A stretch of 64,000 nucleotides of DNA from Parasulfuritortus sp037439465 (GTDB lineage Bacteria > Pseudomonadota > Gammaproteobacteria > Burkholderiales > Thiobacillaceae). Made by a program: the position numbers and the translations under genes. Location: positions 1-64,000 of the forward strand of contig JBBIVX010000007.1 in NCBI GenBank assembly GCA_037439465.1. The letters are read 5' to 3'. Positions within the stretch are counted from its first letter, which is position 1. Each line of letters opens with the position of its first letter. A model generated the notes under the pieces. It was given only the letters and a program-made list of their open reading frames with translations. It ran no database searches and was not told the origin of the DNA. Below are positions 24,752 to 32,698 of this stretch, piece after piece.

Positions 24752-26107
24752 CTATGGCAAATGGAGAATGAAATGGACCTTCCCCTGGCCCGATTCCGCG
24801 GTTGCCGCGCCACCATGCGCCTCGGCGATGGAGCGGACGATGGCCAGCCCCAGACCGACACCACCGTGGCCGGATCGGCGGGAAGGATCCCCGGTATAAA
24901 AGCGGTCGAACAGACGCGGCAGATTTTCGGCCGGGATGTCGCCGGGGTTGTCCACAACGATGCGAACGCCGTTCTCCTGAGCCAGGCGAACGGTCACGGC
25001 CTGGCCATCCGGGCAATGCCGTATGGCGTTTGCCAGGAGGTTGGACAGTGCCCGCCGCAGCATCAGCCGGTCGCCCCACGCCGTCGCCTCGCCAACCAAT
25101 TCCAGGCGCACGCCGCGTTCTTCCGCGACAAGACTGTGGAACTCCATCAAGTCGTGTACCTCCCTGGCCAGATCCACGTTTTCCCGACTGGGTACGATCA
25201 GGCGATTGTCGGCCTTGGCCAGAAACAGCATCTCCTCGATCATGCGGGACAGCCGCTCGTATTCCTCCAGGCTGGAGAGCAGGACTTCCCGGTATTCCGC
25301 CGCGCTGCGCTCGCGCCCAAGGGCGACATGGGTCTGTGTCATCAGGTTGGAAACCGGGGTGCGCAGCTCGTGGGCGATGTCCGAGGAGAATTCCGTCAGG
25401 CGGGCGAAGGACTCTTCCAGGCGATCCAGCATGGCATTGAAGGCGGTAGCCAAGGTACGTATTTCCGGGGGCAAGGGCGCCTCGGGAATGCGTTCGCTCA
25501 ACTGCCTGGCCGACAGGCGCGTGACCAGCTGGGTCATTTTGGCCAAGGGGGTCAGCCCGGCCCGGGTGGCCAGCCAGCCCAGTCCCGCCGTGGCCAGCAT
25601 CGCCGCCACCGTGGCCAGACCCAGCCTCACCAGAAAATCATCGATGAATCGCCGGTGATGGGTAATTTCCAGGGCAATCGCCGCCGTCAGGCGCGGCCCG
25701 TTCGGTACATGGGTGGCGACGGGCGCCGACAGTCCGCGCCAGGTGCGTTCGCCGACGCGCCAAGTGCTCACGTCCAGAGGAACGCCGGACACTGCCTTGG
25801 GCATGACTGCGCCAGGACTTGTGAACCAGACTGCGCCGTCCTCGGCGACCAGCGTGACGGACAACCCGTGATGCCCTACCAGGACATCGTCGAGCTGGGG
25901 AGGCACGGCGGCGAGTTCCCGTGGCGTACCGGCTTTGGCCAGCAGATTGCGCACCAGAGACAGTTTGCCTTGCAGCTCATGCCGGTCCATTTCCAGAAAA
26001 TGGGACTCCACCGAGCGGGCCACCAGCAAACCCAGCGCCAGCAATACGACGGCGGCGCTCATGGCGAACAACAGGCTGAGGCGCGTGGAGAGCGAAAGCG
26101 GTTTCAT
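24752..26107 (-). CDS. Heavy-metal sensor histidine kinase (CusS/CopS-like)
   Basis: 451 residues. A first membrane segment (LLFAMSAAVVLLALGLLV) is followed by a periplasmic sensor of about 130 residues, a second segment (ATVAAMLATAGLGWLATRA), a HAMP linker, and the kinase with the phosphorylated His in SSDIAHELRTPVSN. The ATPase core has LLANAIRHCPDGQAV and GGVGLGLAIVRSIAEAHGG. The pattern fits the heavy-metal sensor kinase family (TIGR01386). It is third in the regulator-small protein-kinase operon and divergent from copper genes, so periplasmic copper or silver is the likely signal. Confidence 0.9.
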   Translation of the reverse strand: MKPLSLSTRLSLLFAMSAAVVLLALGLLVARSVESHFLEMDRHELQGKLSLVRNLLAKAGTPRELAAVPPQLDDVLVGHHGLSVTLVAEDGAVWFTSPGAVMPKAVSGVPLDVSTWRVGERTWRGLSAPVATHVPNGPRLTAAIALEITHHRRFIDDFLVRLGLATVAAMLATAGLGWLATRAGLTPLAKMTQLVTRLSARQLSERIPEAPLPPEIRTLATAFNAMLDRLEESFARLTEFSSDIAHELRTPVSNLMTQTHVALGRERSAAEYREVLLSSLEEYERLSRMIEEMLFLAKADNRLIVPSRENVDLAREVHDLMEFHSLVAEERGVRLELVGEATAWGDRLMLRRALSNLLANAIRHCPDGQAVTVRLAQENGVRIVVDNPGDIPAENLPRLFDRFYTGDPSRRSGHGGVGLGLAIVRSIAEAHGGAATAESGQGKVHFILHLP

Positions 26108-26125
26108 GGTCAGTGGTCCGGCGCG

Positions 26126-26341
26126 TCACTCACCGGGGCGCGCCGGGCTCAGATCCACGAGGCGGCAACTGGTTTTCCGCGTCGCCAGGCATTCATCTCC
26201 GCCGGGCTGGTGTGCAAACGAGCAGTCGCGTGCCTGGAGCATGTCCCAGTCCGCCTGGGCATAGGCATGCCGGGGCAGATTCGGGGGGAAGTACACGCAG
26301 CCGGCGCAAAGCTCTGCCGGGGAATCCGAAGGCGTTGTCAT
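26126..26341 (-). CDS. Small cysteine-containing protein between the copper response regulator and kinase
   Basis: A 71-residue protein beginning MTTPSDSPAELCAGCVYFPP. It has five cysteines, including a CxxC pair near residues 12-15 and single cysteines near 40, 51 and 59. No signal peptide or membrane segment is visible, so it is probably cytoplasmic. It sits 17 bases after the regulator stop and 18 bases before the kinase start, so it is cotranscribed with both. I do not recognise the family; metal binding or modulation of the two-component system is a guess from location and cysteines. Confidence 0.7.
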   Translation of the reverse strand: MTTPSDSPAELCAGCVYFPPNLPRHAYAQADWDMLQARDCSFAHQPGGDECLATRKTSCRLVDLSPARPGE

Positions 26342-26358
26342 GGCCTCGATGTCTCCTG

Positions 26359-27039
26359 TCAGCGTTCGTTGACATCCAGTACATAGCCCATGCCGCGCAG
26401 GGTATGGATCAGCTTCACGTCATGGCCCTCGTCGATCTTGACCCGCAGTCGGCGCACCGCCACGTCGATGACGTTGGTGTCGGAATCGAAGTTCATGTCC
26501 CACACCTGGGAGGCAATCAGCGAGCGGGGCAGCACCTCGCCCTGGCGCCGCATGAACAACTCCAGCAAGGCGAATTCCTTCGCGGTGAGGTCGATCTTGC
26601 GCCCGCCGCGGCTGGCCCGGCGACGCAGCAGGTCGAGTTCCAGGTCGGCGACCTGCAAGAGGGTGGGTTCGAGCGCCCCCCGTCCGCGCCGGGTCAGGCT
26701 GCGCACCCGCGCCAGCAGTTCGGCGAAGGCAAAGGGCTTCACCAGATAGTCGTCGGCCCCCAGTTCCAGGCCCTTGACCCGATCCGCCACCTGATCCCGT
26801 GCGCTCAGGAACAGCACCGGCGTGTCCAGGCCGGCCCGGCGCACGCCTTCCAGCACCTGCCAGCCGGTCAGGCCGGGCAGCATGACATCGAGGATCAGGA
26901 GGGCATAGGGGCTGGCCTTGGCCATCTCCAACCCATCCCAGCCATCCCGGGCCAGATCGGCCACGAAGCCGGCCTCGGTGAGCCCCTGTTTCAGGTAGTC
27001 GCCGGTCTTGGGTTCGTCTTCAACGATCAGGATTTTCAT
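26359..27039 (-). CDS. Heavy-metal response regulator (CusR/CopR-like)
   Basis: 226 residues of the OmpR family. The receiver domain has phospho-acceptor Asp51 (LILDVMLPG) and Lys101 (YLVKPF). The C-terminal winged helix includes LTAKEFALLELFMRRQGEVLPR and VIDVAVRRLRVKID. The close match to CusR/CopR proteins and the divergent copper genes suggest it activates them. A palindrome-like ATGACGGATTTGTAAT at 27100-27115, about 60 bases upstream, resembles CusR/CopR boxes. Confidence 0.92.
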   Translation of the reverse strand: MKILIVEDEPKTGDYLKQGLTEAGFVADLARDGWDGLEMAKASPYALLILDVMLPGLTGWQVLEGVRRAGLDTPVLFLSARDQVADRVKGLELGADDYLVKPFAFAELLARVRSLTRRGRGALEPTLLQVADLELDLLRRRASRGGRKIDLTAKEFALLELFMRRQGEVLPRSLIASQVWDMNFDSDTNVIDVAVRRLRVKIDEGHDVKLIHTLRGMGYVLDVNER

Positions 27040-27099
27040 GGTGCAGGATGGGTATCGAACGGTGACATCCTGCCACAGGCAAGGGCGATGGTGACAAAC

Positions 27100-27115
27100 A
27101 TGACGGATTTGTAAT
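27100..27115. promoter_or_regulatory. Candidate CusR/CopR operator in the divergent promoter
   Basis: ATGACGGATTTGTAAT lies between the response regulator (start 27039, -) and the efflux protein gene (start 27198, +). It resembles the CusR/CopR box ATGACAAnnTTGTCAT. A nearly identical site, ATGACACATTTGTAAT, lies at 35035-35050 before the first repeat-protein gene, which supports a shared operator. Confidence 0.62.
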
Positions 27116-27197
27116 CGGCGCGTCAGGTCGGCGTTGGCGGCGCGGCGTCAGGATGCGCACATATTCACCGCATCGCAACCCGCAAGGAGGAAAAGCC

Positions 27198-28637
27198 ATG
27201 ATCCGCCCGCACACGTCAGCCGACGGCCATCCGAGGCTGACGACCAGATTGTCTGCCATGCTGCTGAGCCTGGGCCTGCTGGGCGGCTGCGCCTCGTTCA
27301 GCCCGGACGGTGGCTTGGGCAAGGTCGCCTCGATCACCCAGGAGCGCCTGGCGGTGGCCGCCCAACCGATCCGCGGCGAACAGGACACGGCCAGGGCGGC
27401 CGACGAGGTGAAGCGACTGTTGGCCGAGCCGCTCACCGCCGAATCTGCGACCAAGATCGCCGTGCTCAACAACCGGGGCTTGCAGGCCGATCTGGCAAAT
27501 CTCGGCATTGCAGAAGCAGACCTGGTGCAGGCCGGACGCCTGCGCAACCCAAGGTTCACGTACACGCGGCTGTCCGGGGATGGAAAAAAAGAAATCGAGC
27601 GTGCCTTCCTGTTCGACCTCATGGGCCTCTTGACCCTGTCCACCCGCTCCGAAATCGAACGGCGCCGCTTCGAGTTGACCCAGATGCGGGTGGCCAATGC
27701 CGTCCTGGATCTGGCCCAGGATACCCGTCAGGCCTTTTTCGCCGCCGTGGCCGCCCAGGAGGCCGCGAAATACCGCGAAGAGGTCATGACCGCCGCCCGG
27801 GCGGGGGCGGAATTGGCCCGCCGCATGACGGAGGCGGGCAATTTCAGCCGCCTGCGCCAACAACGCGAGCAACTGCTCTACGCCGAGGCCACCGCCGAGC
27901 TGGCCCGCGCCCGCCAGGATGCGTCCCAGGCGCGGGAACGCCTGACCCGCCTGCTCGGCCTGTCCGGCGCTCAACGCCGGTTCGCTCTGCCCGAACGCCT
28001 GCCCGACCTGCCCGCCGCCCCCCTGTCGGAACATGAACTGGTGCAGCAGGCGCTGGGCCGCCGACTGGACCTCGGCATGGCGAAAACGGAAATCGAAGGC
28101 CTGGCCAAGAGCCTGGGCCTCACGCGCGCCACCCGCTTCGTCAACGTGCTGGAGGCCAGCTACCTGAACAACAACGTGGCCGGCGAGCCCCACCAGCGGG
28201 GTTACGAGGTCGAGCTCTCCCTGCCCCTGTTCGACTGGGGCGAGGCGCGCGTGGCCAAAGCCGAGGCCTTGTACACCCAGGCCATGCATCGGGTGGCCGA
28301 AATGGCGGTGAATGCTGAATCCGAGGTGCGGGAGGCCTATGGCGCCTACCGCACCGCCTATGACCTGGCGCGTCATTACCAGGACGAGATCGTGCCGCTG
28401 GGCAAACGCATCTCCGAGGAGAACCTGCTGCGCTACAACGGCATGCTCATCGGGGTGTGGGATCTGCTGGCCGATACCCGTCGGCAGGTGTCCAACGTCA
28501 ACGCCGCCATCCAGGCCAGGAAAGACTTCTGGCTAGCCGAGAGCAACCTGCAAAAGGCCCTCAACGGTGGCGGCGCTGGCCGTGTCAGCCTGTCTGCGGC
28601 AGCGGCCGCCACCGCCGACGCCGGCGGCGGACACTGA
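27198..28637 (+). CDS. TolC-family outer membrane efflux lipoprotein
   Basis: 479 residues. A signal peptide ends in the lipobox LLGGC, so the mature protein is probably lipid-anchored. Two repeated helical hairpin regions follow (for example LVQAGRLRNPRFTYTRLSG and a second near 300-400, VELSLPLFDWGEARVAKAEA), as in outer membrane factors. An AAGGAGG site eight bases upstream supports the ATG at 27198. Unlike cus or czc operons, no inner-membrane RND pump or membrane fusion protein is in the window; its partner must be encoded elsewhere or it works differently. First gene of the copper island on the plus strand. Confidence 0.88.
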   Translation: MIRPHTSADGHPRLTTRLSAMLLSLGLLGGCASFSPDGGLGKVASITQERLAVAAQPIRGEQDTARAADEVKRLLAEPLTAESATKIAVLNNRGLQADLANLGIAEADLVQAGRLRNPRFTYTRLSGDGKKEIERAFLFDLMGLLTLSTRSEIERRRFELTQMRVANAVLDLAQDTRQAFFAAVAAQEAAKYREEVMTAARAGAELARRMTEAGNFSRLRQQREQLLYAEATAELARARQDASQARERLTRLLGLSGAQRRFALPERLPDLPAAPLSEHELVQQALGRRLDLGMAKTEIEGLAKSLGLTRATRFVNVLEASYLNNNVAGEPHQRGYEVELSLPLFDWGEARVAKAEALYTQAMHRVAEMAVNAESEVREAYGAYRTAYDLARHYQDEIVPLGKRISEENLLRYNGMLIGVWDLLADTRRQVSNVNAAIQARKDFWLAESNLQKALNGGGAGRVSLSAAAAATADAGGGH

Positions 28638-28657
28638 ATCGACAAGGAGAACACCCC

Positions 28658-30025
28658 ATGGATCGCCGACAATTCCTCAGAAACTCGGGCGCCGCCGTTC
28701 TCGGAGCAGGTCTGGTCTCCCGCGCCGGGGCCGCCAGCCTGCCCGAGGCCCCCATCCTCACCGACCCCGCCACCCAGCCGCCCCTGCATCCCAAGGATGG
28801 CCGTCCCTACAATCCGGTGGTGACCCTGAACGGCTGGACCCTGCCCTGGCGCATGAAGGACGGCGTCAAGGAATTCCACCTGGTGGCCGAGCCGGTGGTG
28901 CGGGAACTGGCGCCGGGCATGAAGGCCCACCTGTGGGGCTACAACGGTTCATCCCCCGGCCCCACCATCGAATGCGTGGAAGGGGACCGCATCCGTATCT
29001 TCGTCACCAACCGGCTGCCCGAGCACACCACCATCCACTGGCACGGCATCCTGCTGCCCAACGGCATGGACGGCGTAGGGGGCCTGAACCAGCCCCAGAT
29101 CAAGCCGGGCAAGACCTTCGTCTACGAGTTCCAGATGACCAAGGCCGGCACCTTCATGTACCACCCCCACGCTGACGAGATGGTGCAGATGGCCATGGGC
29201 ATGATGGGCATGCTCATCGTCCACCCCAGGGACCCGGAATTCATGCGCGTGGACCGGGACTTCGTGTTCCTGCTCAACGCCTTCGACATCGAGCCCGGCA
29301 GCTACACGCCCAAGATCAACACCATGCTGGACTTCAACCTGTGGTGCTGGAACAGCCGCGTCTTCCCGGGCATCGACCCCCTGGTCGTCCGCACCGGCGA
29401 CCGGGTGCGCATCCGCTCTGGCAACCTCACCATGACCAACCACCCCCTGCACCTGCACGGCTACGACTTCCGCGTGACCTGCACCGATGGCGGCTGGGTG
29501 CCCGAGTCCGCGCGCTGGCCCGAGGTGACCACTGACGTGGCCATCGGCCAGATGCGCGCCTTCGAGTTCGACGCAAACAATCCAGGTGACTGGGCCTTTC
29601 ACTGCCACAAATCCCACCACACCATGAACGCCATGGGCCATGACGTGCCCACCATGATCGGCGTGGACCAGCGGGAGGTGACCCAGGCCATCGGCAAACT
29701 GGTGCCGGACTACATGGAAATGGGCTCGGCGGGCATGGCGGAGATGGGCGAGATGGAAATGCCCCTGCCCGACAACACCCTGCCCATGATGACCGGCTGG
29801 GGCCCCTTCGGACCGGTGGAGATGGGCGGCATGTTCTCCATCGTAAAGGTGCATGACAACGTGAAGCCTGGCGACTATTCCGACCCGGGCTGGTACAAAC
29901 ACCCGCCGGGCACGGTGGCCTGGGAATGGACCGGCGAGCCTCTGGCGACGGAACGCCGGGAAGGGTCCCCCGCCGATACCCGTACCATGAAGGCTGTAAA
30001 ACCCTCCGGCCACGGCAACCATTGA
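28658..30025 (+). CDS. TAT-exported multicopper oxidase
   Basis: 455 residues. The N-terminus MDRRQFLRNSGAAVLGAG is a twin-arginine signal. All four copper-binding segments are present: HWHG near 127, HPHADE, HPLHLHGY and HCHKSHHTMNAMGH, the last carrying the type 1 Cys and the two type 3 His. It is of the short two/three-domain CopA/Pco-like type and probably oxidises Cu(I) or detoxifies copper in the periplasm. The C-terminal region is Met-rich (MEMGSAGMAEMGEMEM). It follows the efflux gene by 20 bases. Confidence 0.93.
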   Translation: MDRRQFLRNSGAAVLGAGLVSRAGAASLPEAPILTDPATQPPLHPKDGRPYNPVVTLNGWTLPWRMKDGVKEFHLVAEPVVRELAPGMKAHLWGYNGSSPGPTIECVEGDRIRIFVTNRLPEHTTIHWHGILLPNGMDGVGGLNQPQIKPGKTFVYEFQMTKAGTFMYHPHADEMVQMAMGMMGMLIVHPRDPEFMRVDRDFVFLLNAFDIEPGSYTPKINTMLDFNLWCWNSRVFPGIDPLVVRTGDRVRIRSGNLTMTNHPLHLHGYDFRVTCTDGGWVPESARWPEVTTDVAIGQMRAFEFDANNPGDWAFHCHKSHHTMNAMGHDVPTMIGVDQREVTQAIGKLVPDYMEMGSAGMAEMGEMEMPLPDNTLPMMTGWGPFGPVEMGGMFSIVKVHDNVKPGDYSDPGWYKHPPGTVAWEWTGEPLATERREGSPADTRTMKAVKPSGHGNH

Positions 30026-30036
30026 AAGGACATCCC

Positions 30037-30489
30037 ATGCGACGCAAAGGCCTCATACCGATCCTCCTCCTCATCCTGACCAGCCAGGGCGCACAGGCCG
30101 CCGCCGGCCATGCCGCCGCCCTGGGCAAACCCGGCGATCCGGCCAGGGTTGAACGGACCATCGAGATCACCACCGGCGACAACATGCGGTTTTCGCCCGA
30201 CAGAATTCAGGTCAAGCGCGGCCAGACCATCCGCTTCCGGGTGGTCAATGGCGGCCAGATGAAACATGAATTCGTGCTGGGCACCCTGGCCGAGTTAAAG
30301 AAACACGCCGCCCTCATGCGCAAGTTCCCGGATATGGAGCACGACGACCCCAACGCCGTCAGCGTCGATCCGGGCCAAACCCGGGAACTGGTCTGGCGTT
30401 TCACCCGCCGCGGCGATTTCGATTTCGCCTGCCTGGTGCCCGGCCACTTCGAGGCTGGAATGCGCGGCAAGATCGCCGTAGGTCCATGA
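30037..30489 (+). CDS. Periplasmic cupredoxin (plastocyanin-like)
   Basis: 150 residues with a signal peptide (ILLLILTSQGAQAAAG). The cupredoxin fold carries type 1 copper ligands: His in GGQMKHEFVLG and Cys-His-Met in FACLVPGHFEAGMRG. It may pass electrons to or from the multicopper oxidase 11 bases upstream, or bind copper as a carrier. RBS GAAAGGAC precedes the ATG at 30037. Similar genes are common in copper islands of betaproteobacteria. Confidence 0.9.
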   Translation: MRRKGLIPILLLILTSQGAQAAAGHAAALGKPGDPARVERTIEITTGDNMRFSPDRIQVKRGQTIRFRVVNGGQMKHEFVLGTLAELKKHAALMRKFPDMEHDDPNAVSVDPGQTRELVWRFTRRGDFDFACLVPGHFEAGMRGKIAVGP

Positions 30490-30501
30490 CAGGAATGTCA
30501 T
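30486..30501. promoter_or_regulatory. Palindrome ATGACA-GGAA-TGTCAT, candidate copper operator
   Basis: A perfect 6+6 palindrome overlapping the cupredoxin stop codon and 68 bases upstream of the DUF411 gene. The half-sites ATGACA/TGTCAT match those of CusR/CopR boxes. It may create a second regulated promoter within the island. Confidence 0.55.
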
Positions 30502-30568
30502 CCTCCCGTCAGGCTGGCGTGGGACAACGCCCGGCATACTGGAATCACTCTCAAGCAAGGACTCCCGC

Positions 30569-30850
30569 ATGCAAGCCCCATTCTCCCGACTGCTGTTCCT
30601 GGCCGTGCCGGCGACGCCGTCCCGGGCGGCCAGACCACTGCCCGTCGTCGATGTCTACAAGAGCCCGCCCTGCGACGGCTGTTCCAAGTGGGTCAACCAC
30701 CTGGAAAGCAACGGCTTCAAGGTCCGCGGCCTGGTGGTGCCTGCCATGCCCATCGGATCGCCCGGCATGGAGACGGGCAACCGCAAGAACCGATACGACG
30801 TCTCGCTGGTGGACAAGCAGGGCGACATCCAGCCCTACGCCAGCCACTGA
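30569..30850 (+). CDS. DUF411 metal-binding protein, internally shortened
   Basis: 93 residues. The N-terminal DUF411 half VDVYKSPPCDGCSKWVNHLESNGF is joined directly to the C-terminal half GLVVPAMPIGSPGMETGN, followed by NRYDVSLVDKQG. Full-length DUF411 proteins are about 140-160 residues, with some 50-60 residues between these parts carrying another conserved cysteine. That middle is missing in frame. The signal sequence is short and poor (MQAPFSRLLFLAVPATPSRA). Whether the product still binds metal through PPCDGC is open. The gene lies in the operon between the cupredoxin and the CusF-like gene. Confidence 0.78.
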   Translation: MQAPFSRLLFLAVPATPSRAARPLPVVDVYKSPPCDGCSKWVNHLESNGFKVRGLVVPAMPIGSPGMETGNRKNRYDVSLVDKQGDIQPYASH

Positions 30851-30883
30851 TTTCCGTTACCGCACTCAATCGAAAGGAAAAAC

Positions 30884-31225
30884 ATGAAACACGCACTCTC
30901 CGCCCTGATCCTGACAGTGTCCTTCCCGCTCGGCTTGCCCGCCCTCGCCGACATGAATCACATGAGCCATGGCAGCGCCTCCAGCCATGCCGTCATGGGC
31001 GACCCGATGTCCGCAGGCACCGTCAAGAAAGTGGACAAGGCCAAGGGCAAGCTCACCCTCCAGCACGGCCCCCTGGCCAATCTGGACATGCCGCCCATGA
31101 CCATGGTGTTCCGTGTGCAGGATCCCGCCATGCTCGACCAGGTCAAGCCCGGCGACACCATCCATTTCCGCGCCGACCGCTTGAACGGCAAGTTGACCGT
31201 GACTCGGATCGAGGCCGTCAAATGA
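30884..31225 (+). CDS. CusF-like periplasmic copper-binding protein
   Basis: 113 residues with a signal peptide ending ALA. The small beta-barrel reads GTVKKVDKAKGKLTLQHGPLANLDMPPMTMVFRVQDP, with the His and the MTM methionines that bind Cu(I)/Ag(I) in CusF. The residue that is a copper-capping Trp in E. coli CusF appears as Met here (LDMPPMTM), a common variant. Likely shuttles periplasmic copper. Its stop overlaps the start of the next gene (ATGA). Confidence 0.9.
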   Translation: MKHALSALILTVSFPLGLPALADMNHMSHGSASSHAVMGDPMSAGTVKKVDKAKGKLTLQHGPLANLDMPPMTMVFRVQDPAMLDQVKPGDTIHFRADRLNGKLTVTRIEAVK

Positions 31226-31710
31226 AACACTTTCACCCAAACCGGGTTATCTCCTTGAAATCGATGCAACGCACCGCCCTGATGCTGGCGCTGACCAGCC
31301 TCCTCTCCCTTCCGATCATGTCCATGGCCGCCGACGTGGCCATGGACGAGCACAGCGGCCATCACCCCGATCAGGCCCAGACGGCCGCCCAGGAGGAAAC
31401 GCCAGCGGCGACAGAACGTATGCAGGCCATGCGGGCGCGGATGATGGAAATCCGTGCCGGCAAGGACCCTGAAATACTCAAGCAGCTGATGGCAGCCCAG
31501 ATGAAGGACATGGAGACCATGATGCAGGACGGCTCGTGTCCGATGATGGCCGGAGGCAAAGGCGGCATGGGGATGACGGGCCAGGGGATGTCCGGCCCGG
31601 ATGACATGATGAAGAAGCGCATGGACATGATGGAAAAGCGTATGGACATGATGCAGATGATGATGCAGATGCGCATGGGCCAGGGCGGTATGGGCACGCC
31701 GGCACAATAA
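31222..31710 (+). CDS. Methionine-rich exported protein
   Basis: 162 residues. A signal-like hydrophobic stretch (ALMLALTSLLSLPIMSMAAD) is preceded by a 15-residue basic tail; a second start at 31264 would give a standard signal peptide. The mature part is rich in Met and acidic/basic residues, with KKRMDMMEKRMDMMQMMMQM at the C-terminus and a HSGHHPD cluster near the N-terminus. Such Met/His content suggests Cu(I) binding. Overlap with the CusF-like stop implies coupled translation. I know no named family that it clearly belongs to. Confidence 0.8.
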   Translation: MKHFHPNRVISLKSMQRTALMLALTSLLSLPIMSMAADVAMDEHSGHHPDQAQTAAQEETPAATERMQAMRARMMEIRAGKDPEILKQLMAAQMKDMETMMQDGSCPMMAGGKGGMGMTGQGMSGPDDMMKKRMDMMEKRMDMMQMMMQMRMGQGGMGTPAQ

Positions 31711-31753
31711 AGCCACCGCGCAGCGGCATTGAAACCAGACCGGAGAACACGCC

Positions 31754-31972
31754 ATGTACGGATACGACCATTTCGGCATGGGGCTGGGCAGCCTGGGCAT
31801 GATCCTGCTCTGGCTCGTGCCGCTGGTCCTGCTCGTCCTGCTGTTCCGCCGCTATGGCGGCAAGGAAGAACGCCGGGACAAGACCGCCCTGGAAATCCTG
31901 GAAGCACGTTACGCCCGCGGCGAGATCGACCAGGACGAATACCGGAAGCGCCGCGCCGACCTCGGAGGCTGA
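31754..31972 (+). CDS. SHOCT-domain membrane protein (copy 1)
   Basis: 72 residues. One membrane segment (LGMILLWLVPLVLLVLLF) is followed by a SHOCT domain (ALEILEARYARGEIDQDEYRKRRADL). It resembles the protein at 35884-36129 closely in both the MYG-H-GMGLG start and the SHOCT part, so the two are paralogues within the island. Function unknown; SHOCT domains often tether or multimerise. Confidence 0.85.
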   Translation: MYGYDHFGMGLGSLGMILLWLVPLVLLVLLFRRYGGKEERRDKTALEILEARYARGEIDQDEYRKRRADLGG

Positions 31973-31975
31973 GCG

Positions 31976-32467
31976 ATGAACACGCTGGTCAAGGATCCCG
32001 TTTGCAACATGGAAGTGGCCCCTGGGCAACTGGACACGGTCTATCTGGGCGTCCACTATTCCTTCTGTTCGCTACAGTGCCAGGAGCGATTCGTGGCCAA
32101 TCCCCACCTCTATATCGGCCATCCTGGGCACCAGGCGCCCAAGCAGCAGGGGCAGGAGATTCTCAAGCGGCGCCGCCTGAGCCTGGACAAAGTCCTGACC
32201 GCCGAGCAGGCCGACAGGATTGGACAGAAGCTGGGCGAAATGATGGGCATACAGAGCGTAACCGTTGCAGTCGACAGGTTGGAAATCACCTATGACCTCC
32301 TGCAGGCGACGGAACAGCAGATCGAGACGAAACTGGCCGAGATCGGCGTGACCCTGGGGGAGGGCTGGGGTGATAGGCTGCGCCGGGCCTTCGTCCAGTA
32401 CCTGGAAGAGTGCGAGCTGGGAAGTCTGGAATGCCGCCCCCTCAGCGGCCATGCCTCACACAAATAG
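31976..32467 (+). CDS. YHS-domain protein with a C-terminal ferredoxin-like region
   Basis: 163 residues. The N-terminus VKDPVCNMEVAPG, with FCSLQCQERFVANPHLYI, is a YHS metal-binding domain with the DPVC Cys and the CxxxC pair. The middle is a helical linker (KRRRLSLDKVLTAEQADRI), and residues about 90-125 (GIQSVTVAVDRLEITYDLL...AEIGVTL) look like a heavy-metal-associated betaalphabeta fold without the CxxC motif. It is three bases after the SHOCT gene, so probably cotranscribed. Role in copper binding is inferred. Confidence 0.75.
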   Translation: MNTLVKDPVCNMEVAPGQLDTVYLGVHYSFCSLQCQERFVANPHLYIGHPGHQAPKQQGQEILKRRRLSLDKVLTAEQADRIGQKLGEMMGIQSVTVAVDRLEITYDLLQATEQQIETKLAEIGVTLGEGWGDRLRRAFVQYLEECELGSLECRPLSGHASHK

Positions 32468-32698
32468 CGCAACGGACTGGGGCCCCAGCCAGGCTTGCCC
32501 AGGAGGAATTGACCCGGCTCTACCCCACCGGGCAGGCGATGACGATCTCGCGTCCCGGTTCTATTACCTGGCCAGTCCGGGTGCCGATCTAAAACGTCTT
32601 TGCCACTCGCGGCAACACCACAAAACCATTGCCAGGCCACTCTTTTTCGGATCAGTTTCGGCATCTGTCATTACCGACATGGGAAGTAGAGGCAGAAC

